DNA of 64,000 bases from Larus michahellis (taxonomy: Eukaryota; Chordata; Aves; Charadriiformes; Laridae). A program made the position numbers and the translations under genes. This document shows, one piece after another, positions 11,601 through 22,200 of the stretch (position 1 is its first letter; each line of letters opens with the position of its first letter). Location: contig NC_133917.1 in the NCBI RefSeq assembly GCF_964199755.1, forward strand, positions 3,851,501-3,915,500, in the 5' to 3' direction. The notes below the pieces were generated by a model. It worked only from the letters and a program-made list of their open reading frames with translations, ran no database searches and was not told the DNA's origin.

Positions 11601-12890
11601 TCTGTCCCTGTCCCACCCTGCCCGTCCCAGCTGGTCCCAGTCTGACCATTGTCACCGCTGGCCTGTCCCCATCACGGCCTCTCCGTCCGTCCCCCTCCCT
11701 GTCTGTCCCTCCCCGTCCGTCTGTCCCATCACACCCCTGCTGTCCCCACTGTCCCCTGTCCATCGGTCCCCATCTGTCCCTGTCCCACCCTGCCTGTCCC
11801 CACTGTCCCCGTCCATCCCTGTCCCACCCTGCCTGTCCCCATCGTCCCCCTGTGTCCTTGTCCCACGCTGTCTGTCCGTCCTTATCCCACCCCGTCTGTC
11901 CCCACTGTCCCCGTCCATCCCTGTCCCACCCTGCCTGTCCCCATCGTCCCCCTGTGTCCTTGTCCCATGCTGTCTGTCCGTCCTTATCCCACCCCGTCTG
12001 TCCCCACTGTCCCCGTCCATCCCTGGCCCACCCCATCTGTCCCCACTGATCATCCCCCGTTGGTCCTTGTCCAAATCTGTCTGTCCCTGTCCCACTCTGT
12101 CCATCTGTCCCTGTCCTACCCTGTCTGTCCCCACGGTCCCCATCCATCCACCCCCTCTCCATCCCTGTCCCACCCCATCTGTCCCCATCGACCCCTCTCC
12201 ATCCCTGTCCCATGCTGTCTGTCCCCGGCTGTCCATCCCTGTCCCGCCCTGCCTGTCCCCATTGTCCCCATCCATTGACCTGTGTCCATCCCTGTCCCAT
12301 CCTGTCCATCTGTCCCCATCCCGCCCTGCCTGTCCCCATTGTCCCCATCCATTGACCTGTGTCCATCCCTGTCCCATCCTGTCCATCTGTCCCCATCCCG
12401 CCCTGCCTGTCCCCATTTGTCCCCATCCAGCAACCCCGGCTGGTCCCTCTCCATCCCTGTCCCACCTGTCTGTCTGTCCCTGTCCCATCCTTCCTGTCCC
12501 TGTCCCATGCCGACTGTCCATCCCTGGCCATCTGTCCCACCCTGCCTGTCCCCATTGTCCCCATCCACCAACCCTGGCTGGTCCCTGCCCCATCCTGTCT
12601 ATCTGTCCCTGTCCTACCTTGTCTGTCCCCATTGTCCCTCTCCTTTGACCCCTGTCCATCCCTGTCCCCCCCCCCCGTCCGCCTGTCCCCGTCCCACCCT
12701 GTCCCCATTGTCCCCATCCACTGGCCTGCGTCCATCCCTGTCCCCCCCCGTCCATCTGTTCCCGTCCCATCCTACCCGTCCCCATTGTCCCCATCCACTG
12801 ACCCCTCTCCATCCCTGTCCCCCCACCCCGTCCCTCTCTCCCCCTCCCACCCTGGCCCCACCGTCCCCCTCCATCCCTCCCCCCGCCCCC
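11600..12890. repeat. CTGTCCCCATCCATCCCTG array
   Basis: Pyrimidine-rich tandem array of CTGTCCCCATCCATCCCTG and CCCACCCTGCCTGTCCCC words, ending at the TARBP2 promoter. Noncoding. Confidence 0.88.
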
Positions 12891-12939
12891 GCAGCAGATC
12901 CCCCTCAGCCCCGCCCCGGGGGGGGGGGGGAGAGTCCAC

Positions 12940-13160
12940 CACCTTCCCAGCATTCCCTCTGCGCGGGGGGTTGTGGGAAGCGTAGTCCGCCGGGGGGGGG
13001 AGCGGCAGCGGAAGCTGCCGCTCCCCCCCCCGGCGGACTACGCTTCCCACAACCCCCCGCAGCGCCCCTCCGTTTCCCATCATCCCCCGCGGCGGGGGCG
13101 GGGGGGGCGCGCAGCGGGCGCCCCCTGGCGGCGCGGGCGGCGGGACGGAGCGCGGCGGGG
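12940..13160 (+). promoter_or_regulatory. TARBP2: TARBP2 promoter/5' leader with ZNF143/THAP11-like cores
   Basis: The segment directly upstream of the TARBP2 ATG leaves the flanking array and is GC-rich. It carries four TTCCCA cores that match the ZNF143/THAP11 style of site: TTCCCAGCAT (12944-12953), ACTACGCTTCCCACAA (13037-13052), its exact reverse complement (12971-12986), and TTCCCATCAT (13074-13083). The middle two are placed in the arms of a perfect inverted repeat. The transcription start cannot be set from sequence. Confidence 0.6.
12963..13060. repeat. Perfect 47-bp inverted repeat with 4-nt GGAA loop
   Basis: Arm 12963-13009 is exactly complementary to 13014-13060, including nine-base G/C homopolymer runs of equal length. 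The spacer is GGAA, which as RNA is a GNRA-type tetraloop closed by C-G. It ends 100 nt before the TARBP2 start codon, so it may be transcribed in the 5' leader or may act as a cruciform-forming promoter element. Confidence 0.95.
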
Positions 13161-13213
13161 ATGAGCGAGGAGGGGGCGGGCGGCGGGGCCAGGCGGAGCG
13201 GCGGCTTCCCCAG
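13161..13213 (+). CDS. TARBP2: TARBP2 coding exon 1
   Basis: 53 nt, ATG to donor CAG|GTACCG. It encodes [17 protein letters not shown] plus two bases of a Ser codon. The N-terminal MSEE matches mammalian TRBP. Confidence 0.9.
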
Positions 13214-16200
13214 GTACCGGAGACACTCCCCCCCCCCCCCCCCCCCCCCAACTTTCCCTTACCGGCATAACCCCCCCTCCCCTTACCGCGAGACACCCCC
13301 CCCAAACCGGGAGACCCACCCCAAACTGGGAGACGCCCCCCTCAAATCGGGGTTATCCCCCCCCCCCCCCCCAGGGTTGGGGCCTACTCCAGGCCTTCGG
13401 GCCTGGCCCTCTCGGTCGCCAGGGGACCGTGAGGGGCGGGGGGGCTAAAGGCTTGTGCCCGTGTGGCGGTGCCACCCCTGTCCCCATGCCGGGGGTGGGG
13501 GGGGGGCTCCATCCCTGTCCCCGTGGCAAGTGGCAGGGCCACCCCTGTCCCCACGCCACGTGGTGGTGCCACCTCTCTGACCGTGTCCCCAACGCTCCCT
13601 GGGGGCTCCAGCCCTCTCCCCGTGTCCCCACGCTGTGTGTGTGTGTGTGTGTGGGGGGGCTCCATCCCGGTCCCCGTGTCCCCATGGCACATGGCAGTGC
13701 CACCCCTGTCCCCGTGGCATGTGGTGGTGCCACCCCTGTCCCCACGTCCCCGTACTGTGGGGCAGTGCCACCCCTGTCCCCGTGTCCCCCTGCTACATGG
13801 CAGTGCCACCCCTGTCCCCATGCTGTGTGGTGGCTCCGTCCCTGTCCCCACCCCTGTCCCCGTGTCCCCATGGCACGTGGTGGTGCCACCCCTGTCCCTG
13901 TGTCCCCGTGGCATGTGGTGGTGCCACCCCTGTCCCCCCCGTGTCCCCATACTGTGTGGCAATGCCACCCCTATCCCCATCTTCCCCCGCTACAGGGCAG
14001 TGCCATGCCTGTCCCCATACTGTGTGACAGCGTCACCCCTGTCCCCGTGCTGTGTGGTGGCTCCATTCCTGTCCCCATACCGTATGGTGGTGCCACCCCT
14101 GTCCCCATGTCCCCCTGCTACATGGCAGTGCCACCCCTGTCCTCGTACTGTGTGGTGGCTCCATCCCTGTCCCCACCCCTGTCCCCGTGTCCCCATGGCA
14201 AGTGGCGGTGCCACCCATGTCCCCGTGCTGTGTGGCAGTGCCACCCCTGCCCCCATGCCACGGGGCAGTGCCACTGCTGTCCCCATGTCGCCCTGCTGCA
14301 TGGCAGTGCCACCCCTGTCCCCGTGTCCCCGTGCTGTGCGCTGGCTCCATCCCTGTCCCCATATCCTAAGGCTGTGTGGCCATGCCACCCTTGTCCCCAT
14401 GTCCCCATGCCACCCTTGTCCCCATGTCCCCATGCCAAGCGGTAGTGCCACCCCTTTCCCCCTATCCCAATGCTCCCAGGTGATGCCACCCCTGTCCCCA
14501 CGCCACGCGCCAGCCTCTCCCACCACCCCATTCCCCCCCTCCCTCCCAATCCAACCCCCCCACCGGTCCCCTCTGACCCCTGCTCGGGCTGGTGACAGCC
14601 CTGTCCCCAGCCTGGAGCAGATGCTGGCCGCCAACCCCGGGAAGACGCCCATCAGCCTGCTGCAGGAATATGGCACTCGCATAGGCAAGACCCCCGGCTA
14701 CGACCTCCTGAAGGCCGAGGGACAAGCCCACCAGCCCAACTTCACCTTCCGTGTCACCGTTGGGGACATCAGCTGCACCGGTGGGTCCCTGACACCCTCT
14801 ATTTCCAGGCTGTCCCCTCCCTCACCCTCCCCGGCGCGAGGGGGGAACCCCCCGCGCCGGGGAGGGTGAGGGAAGGGACAGCCTGGAGAGGGTGACGTGG
14901 GGTGGATCTCGCCTGCCTGGGATGCGGGGTTGGGGGGGGGGTGACTTTGGGGACAGCGAGGACACGGGGATTGTCCCCAGGGTGGTGGGGATGTGCTGGG
15001 TGGTCCCTAAAAGTGGGTTGTGGCAGGGGAAATCCCCACGGAACCCTAAAAAGTGGGTGCTGGGGGGGGGATCGCCTGGGACTCTGATGCCTGGGACACT
15101 CAGGGATGCCCTGGGACCCCCAAAAAGTGGGTGCTGGGGGGATCGCCTGGGACTCTGATGTCTGGGACACTCAGGGATGCCCTGGGACCCCCAAAAAGTG
15201 GGTGCTGGGGGGGGATCGCCTGGGATCCCGATGCCTGGGGGTGCCCTGAGACCCCCAAAAAGTGGGTGCTGGGGGGGGGGATCACCTGGGATTCCAATGG
15301 CTGGGACACTCAGTGATGCCCTGGGACCCCCAAAAAAGTGGGTGCTGGGGGGGATCGCCTGGGATTCCGATGTCTGGGACACTCAGGGATGCCCTGGGAC
15401 CCCCAAAAAAGTGGGTGCTGGGGGGGATCGCCTGGGATTCCAATGTCTGGGACACTCAGGGATGCCCTGGGACCCCCAAAAAGTGGGTGCTGGGGGGATC
15501 ACCTGGGACTCTGATGTCTGGGACACTCAGGGATGCCCTGGGACCCCCAAAAAGTGGGTGCTGGGGGGGGATCGCCTGGGATCCCGATGCCTGGGGGTGC
15601 CCTGAGACCCCCAAAAAGTGGGTGCTGGGGGGGGGGATCACCTGGGATTCCAATGGCTGGGACACTCAGTGATGCCCTGGGACCCCCAAAAAAGTGGGTG
15701 CTGGGGGGGATCGCCTGGGATTCCGATGTTTGGGACACTCAGGGATGCCCTGGGACCCCCAAAAAGTGGGTGCTGGGGGGGATCGCCTGGGATTCCGATG
15801 TCTGGGACACTCAGGGATGCCCTGGGACCCCCAAAAAAGTGGGTGCTGGGGGGGATCGCCTGGGATTCCAATGTCTGGGACACTCAGGGATGCCCTGGGA
15901 CCCCCAAAAAGTGGGTGCTGGGGAGGGATTGCCTGGGATCCCGATGCCTGGGGATCCCCTGAGACCCCCAAAAAGTGGGTGCTGGGGAGAATCAGCTGGG
16001 ACTCTGATGTCTGGGACACTCAGGGATGCCCTGGGACCCCCAAAAAGTGGGTGCTGTTGGGGATCGCCTGGGATTCCAATGTCTGGGACACTCAGGGATC
16101 CCTGGACACCCCAAAAAGTGGGTGCTGGGGGGGGATCACCTGGGATTCCAATGTCTGGGACACTCAGGGATGCCCTGGGACCCCCAAAAAGTGGGTGCTG

Positions 16201-19200
16201 GGAGGGGATCGCCTGGGATCCCGATGCCTGGGACACTCAGGGATCCCTGGACACCCCAAAAAGTGGGTGCTGGGAGGGGATCGCCTGGGATCCCGATGCC
16301 TGGGACACTCAGGGATCCCTGGACACCCCAAAAAGTGGGTGCTGTTGGGGATCGCCTGGGATTCCAATGTCTGGGACACTCAGGGATCCCTGGACACCCC
16401 AAAAAGTGGGTGCTGGGGGGGGATCGCCTGGGATTCCAATGTCTGGGACACTCAGGGATGCCCTGGGACCCCCAAAAAGTGGGTGCTGGGGGGGGATCAC
16501 CTGGGATCCTGGTGCCGGGGGATCGCCGAGACCCCCAAAAGTGGCTTGTGGTGGGGGCTCACCTGGGACTCCAATGCCTGGGACACATAGGGATCTCCCA
16601 GGACCCCCCAAAATTGGGTCCTGATGGGAGATCGCCTGCCCCCCCGATACCTGGGATGCCCAGGGATCCTCTGGGACCCCAAAAAGTGGGTTGTGGTGGG
16701 GGATCGCCTGGGATCGTGATGAACACTCAGGGATCCTTTGGGATCCCCCAAAAAAATGGTTCAGGGTTGAGGCGGGGGGGGAGAATCACCCGGGATCCCC
16801 AATGCCTGGGACACTGGGGGCCCCCCCCCGGCACCCCACTGCCCGGGTTATGTCAGAGGGATCCCCCAGAACCCCGACATCGGGGCTGCGGCAGCCCTAA
16901 CCACGGCCCGTGGGTCTGCCAGGGGTCTGGGGGGGTGCCCCCCCAGGTGTGTCCCCCCCCCCCCCCCCCAGCTCAGCCGGTGTCTCCCCCAGGGCAGGGG
17001 CCCAGCAAGAAGGCGGCGAAGCACAAAGCGGCAGAGGTGGCCCTGAAACTGCTCAAGGGGGGGGACATGCTGGAGCCCACCGCCCCCGAGGAGCCCAGGT
17101 GAGGGGGGGGACGGGGTCCCCGGGGTGCTGGGGGGGGTCAGGGTGGGGTTGGAGGGAGCTGGGGTTGGCGGGGGGGGAGTGCGGGGGGTGCTGGATGCAC
17201 AGGGGAGGGCACCGAGGTGTGTCCAGGAGGTGCTGGGGGGAGTTTGGGGTGCTCTGGAGGGGGGGCGGGCAGGCAGTTTGGGGGTACCCAGGGGGTTGGG
17301 AGTGCCCCAGGGGTGCAGGGCACCCAGGCTTGGGGGGTTCGGGGGGGTCTGCGGGGGGTTGAGGGCACCCGGGGGAGTTTGGGGGTAGCCGAGGTGATTG
17401 GGGATGTTGGGGGGGGGTTGGGAATACCAGGGGGTCCCAAGGGAATTGGGTGTGCCGGGGATGATCTGGGAATACCACGGGGTCTGGGGGTCCCAAGGGA
17501 ATTGGGTGGATCTGGGGGTCCCAAGGGAATTGGGGGGGCGTGTTGGGAATACCAGGGGGTCTGGGGGTCCCAAGGGAATTGGGGGTGCTGGGGGGGGGGT
17601 GGGAATACTGGGGGTCTGGGAGTCCCAAGGGAATTGCAGGGATCTGGGGGGGGTTGGGATTACCAGGGGGTCTGGGGGTCCCAAGGGAATTGGGGGTGCT
17701 GGGGGGGGGGTTGGGAATACTGCGGGTCTGGGAGTCCCAAGGGAATTGGGTGGATCTGGGGGTCCCAAGGGAATTGGGGGTGCTGGGGGGGGGGGTTGGG
17801 AATACTGGGGGTCCCAAGGGAATTGCAGGGATCTTGGGGGGGGTTGGGAATACTAGGGGTCTGGGGGTCCCAAGGGAATTGGGGGGGGGTTGGGAATACC
17901 AGGGGGTCTGGGGGTCCCAAGGGAATTGGGGGTGCCTGGGGGGATTTGGGAATACGAGGGGGTCCCAAGGGAATTGGGTGGATCTGGGGCTCCCAAGGGA
18001 ATTGGGGGGGGTGTTGGGAATACCAGGGGGTCTGGGGGTCCCAAGGGAATTGGGGGTGCCGGGGAGGATCTGGGAATACCAGGGGGTCTGGGGGTCCCAA
18101 GGGAATTGGGTGGATCTGGGGGTCCCAAGGGAATTGGGGGGGGTTGTTGGGAATACCAGGGGGTCTGGGGGTCCCAAGGGAATTGGGGGTGCTGGGGAGG
18201 ATCTGGGAATACCACGGGGTCTGGGAGTCCCAAGGGAATTGCAGGGATCTGGGGGGGGTTGGGATTACCAGGGGGTCTGGGGGTCCCAAGGGAATTGGGG
18301 GGGGGGGGTTGGGAATACCAGGGGGTCTGGGGGTCCCAAGGGAATTGGGTGGATCTGGGAGTCCCAAGGGAATTGGGGGTGCCTTGGGGGGGGTTGGGAA
18401 TACCAGGGGGTCTGGGGGTCCCAAGGGAATTGGGGGGATCTGGGGGTCCCAAGGGAATTGGGGGTGCTGGGGGGGGGGTGGGAATACTGGGGGTCTGGGA
18501 GTCCCAAGGGAATTGCAGGGATCTGGGGGGGGTTGGGAATACTACGGGTCTGGGGGTCCCAAGGGAATTGGGGGGGGGTGTTGGGAATACCAGGGGGTCT
18601 GGGGGTCCCAAGGGAATCGGGGGTGCCGGGGGGGTTTGGGAATACCAGGGGTCTGGGTGTCCCAAGGGAATTGGGTGGATCTGGGGGTCCCAAGGGAATT
18701 GGGGGTGCTGGGGGGGGGTGGGAATACTGGGGGTCTGGGAGTCCCAAGGGAATTGCAGGGATCTGGGGGGGGTTGGGATTACCAGGGGGTCTGGGGATCC
18801 CAAGGGAATTGGGGCAGGGGTTGGGAATACCAGGGGGTCTGGGGGTCCCAAGGGAATTGGCGGTGCCTGGGTGGGGGTTTGGGGGGTCTGGGGGTGCCGG
18901 GGGCAGGGGGGGGCAGGGAGGAGGTGCCGGGGGGGGGCCGGCTCGGGCGTTAACGTCTCACCTTTTATCCCCAAGCTCTCCTTTCCCCCCAGAGCCCCCG
19001 GCTGAGCTCAGCCCCACGGCCGCCCCCCTGGCACCCGCCGTGCCCCCACCCTCGCCCAGGTAACAGGGTGGGGGACACCCAGGTGCTGGGGCTGGGCCGG
19101 TGGGGGGGCACCCATCCCCCCCCCCCCCAAACCCCCCAGCTCCCGACACCCCATTACACTTCCCCGCCTCCCCCCACCTTCCCCCAGCCCCCCAACCCAG

Positions 19201-22200
19201 GGGTCCTGCTGTGGGCCCCCCCCCACTCTGTCACCGTGCCCCCCCCTGATGCCGTGCCCCTCTGCCCCACACAGGGGCACCCCCCTGGAGATGAAGACGC
19301 CCGTGTCCCCCCCCCAGTCGGAGTGTAACCCTGTGGGGGCTCTGCAGGTGGGTGACACCATGGGCTGGGACAAATGGGGACACGTCTGTCCGTCCCCCCC
19401 CTCCCCCTGCCCCCAGCTCAGTTTTGGGCGGGGGGGGGGGCATGCAGCTTTGGGGGTGACCTTACCCATTTTGGGGGTGACCGTGACCTTTGGGGACAGC
19501 GGACCCATTTCAGGGGTGATTATCCCCGTTTGGGGGGACGGTTATCCCTGTTTTGGGAATATTTATCCCCATTTTGGGGACGGTTATCCCCATTTTGGGG
19601 ACAATTATCCCCATTTTGGGGACGGTTATCCCTGTTCTGGGGACAGTTATCCCCATTTCGGGGATGTTTATCCCTGTTTTGGGGACAGCGGAACCATTTC
19701 AGGGATGATTATCCCTGTTTGGGGGGACGGTTATCCCTGTTTTGGGAATATTTATCCCCATTTTGGGGACGGTTATCCCTGTTCTGGGGACAGTTATCCC
19801 TATTTCGGGGATGTTTATCCCCATTTGGGGGATATTTATTCCCGTTTTGTGGATGGTTATCTCCATTTTGAGGATATTTATCCCCATTTTGCGGATCGTT
19901 TTCCCTGGTTTGGGGACAGTTATCCCTATTTCAGGATGTTTATCCACATTTTGGGGACAGTTATCCCCGTTTTGGGGATGGTTATCCCATTTAGGGGATA
20001 TCTGTCCTCATTTTGCGGATGGTTATCCCTGTTTTGGGGACAGTGGACCCATTTTGGGGACAGTTATCCCTGTTTTGGGGACAGTTATCCCCATTTCGGG
20101 GATGTTTATCCCCATTTTGGGGACAGTTATCCCTGTTCTGGGGACAGTTATCCCTATTTCGGGATGTTTATCCCCATTTTGGGGATGGTTATCCCTGTTT
20201 TGAGGACAGTTATCTGCATTTTGGGAATATTTATCCCTGTTCTGGTGATATTTATTCCCATTTTGGGGACGGTTATCCCTGTTCTGGGGACAGTTATCCC
20301 TATTTGGGGATGGTTATCCCTGTTCTGGGGACAGTTATCCCCATTTTGGGGATGGTTATCCCTGTTTTGGGGAATATTTATCCCCATTTTGGGGACAGTT
20401 ATCCCTATTTCAGGATGTTTATCCCCATTTTGTGGATCCTTATACCTATTTTGCGGATAGTTATCCCTGTTTTGGTGATATTTATTCCCATTTTGGGGAC
20501 GGTTATCCCTGTTCTGGGGACAGTTATCCCTATTTCGGGATGTTTATCCCCATTTTGGGGACGGTTATCCCTGCTTTGGGGACAGTTATCCCCATTTTGG
20601 GGACAGTTATCCCTATTTCAGGATGTTTATCCCCATTTTGTGGATCCTTATCCCTGTTTTGGGGATAGATATCCCTGTTTTGGTGATATTTATTCCCATT
20701 TTGGGGACGGTTATCCCTGTTCTGGGGACAGTTATCCCTATTTCGGGATGTTTATCCCCATTTTGGGGACGGTTATCCCTGTTTTGGGGACAGTTATCCC
20801 CATTTTGGGGATATTTATCCCCATTTTGGGGACAGTTATCCCTATTTCAGGATGTTTATCCCCATTTTGTGGATCCTTATCCCTGTTTTGGGGATAGATA
20901 TCCCTGTTTTGGTGATATTTATTCCCATTTTGTGGACGGTTATCCCTGTTCTGGGGACAGTTATCCCTATTTCGGGATGTTTATCCCCATTTTGGGGACG
21001 GTTATCCCTGCTTTGGGGACAGTTATCCCCATTTTGGGGATATTTATCCCCATTTTGGGGACAGTTATCCCTATTTCAGGATGTTTATCCCCATTTTGTG
21101 GATCCTTATCCCTGTTTTGGGGATAGATATCCCTGTTTTGGTGATATTTATTCCCATTTTGGGGACGGTTATCCCTGTTCTGGGGACAGTTATCCCTATT
21201 TCGGGCCGTTTATCTCCATTTTGGGGCCGTTTATCCCCGTTTTGGGGACAGTTATCCCCATTTGGGGGACAGCTATCCCTATTTCGGGCTGTTTATCCCC
21301 ATTTCGGGGACGGTTATCCCCATTTCGGGGACAGTTATCCCCATTTCGGGGACAGTTATCCCTGTTTTGGGGACAGTTATCCCTGTTTTGGGGCTGGCTC
21401 TGCCCATCTGGGGGCCCGCAGTGCCCGTTTCAGGGCCGGCAGCTCCTTTCTGGGGGCAGCTCTCCCTATTTTGGGGGGTGCCGGTGGCCCTGCCCTCCTC
21501 AGACACCCCCCCCCCCCCAATTTTTGCCCCCCCCGGCCAGGAGCTGGTGGTGCAGAAGGGCTGGCGCCTGCCCGAGTACACGGTGACGCAGGAGTCGGGG
21601 CCGGCGCATCGCAAGGAGTTCACCATGACCTGCCGCGTGGAACGCTTCGTGGAGATCGGTACGGGGCCTGGGGGTGGGGGGGGGGTTGGGGGGGGGGGCA
21701 AAGTGTGGGGACACACACACACACACGGAGAGCAGGGTGCCAGGCTCACCTCGGTGTCCCTTGTCCCCTCCTCGCAGGCAGCGGCACCTCCAAGAAGCTG
21801 GCGAAGCGCAACGCGGCCGCCAAGATGCTGGTGCGGATCCACAACGTCCCCATGGAGCCGCGGGAGGGCAGCGAGGCCGAGGTGGAGGAGGACCAGTTCT
21901 CCATGGTACCCCCCCGGGGGGGGGAACGGGGGGACACGGGCACCCCACGGCCACCCTGAGGGGCTGACGGGGGGGGACACAGGCACCCCGGGGGGGTAAC
22001 GGGGGGACACGGGCACCCTATGGCCACCCTGAGGGGCTGACGGGGGGGCACGTGGGCACCCTGAGGAGTTAATGGGGGGGACACGGGCACCCTGGGGGGG
22101 TAATGGGGGGACACGGGCACCCTGAGGGGCTAACAGGGGGGCACATGGGCACCCTGAGGAGTTAACGGGGGGGGACAGGGGCGCCCCGAGGGGGTAACGG

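Noticed and set aside
8520..12890. Possible CRISPR-like array, because of regular short repeats
   Set aside because: There are no unique spacers between identical repeats. The units are contiguous and diverged, and the host is a vertebrate.
11419..12953. Overlapping frames of 430-440 codons on the minus strand rich in Gly, Asp and Trp
   Set aside because: Translation of a pyrimidine-rich tandem array. Different frames give equally long products, which argues against coding.
17217..19063. Frames of more than 500 codons across TARBP2 intron 3
   Set aside because: They are translations of the intron's G-rich minisatellite. Only the last 28 codons (exon 4) are real coding sequence.
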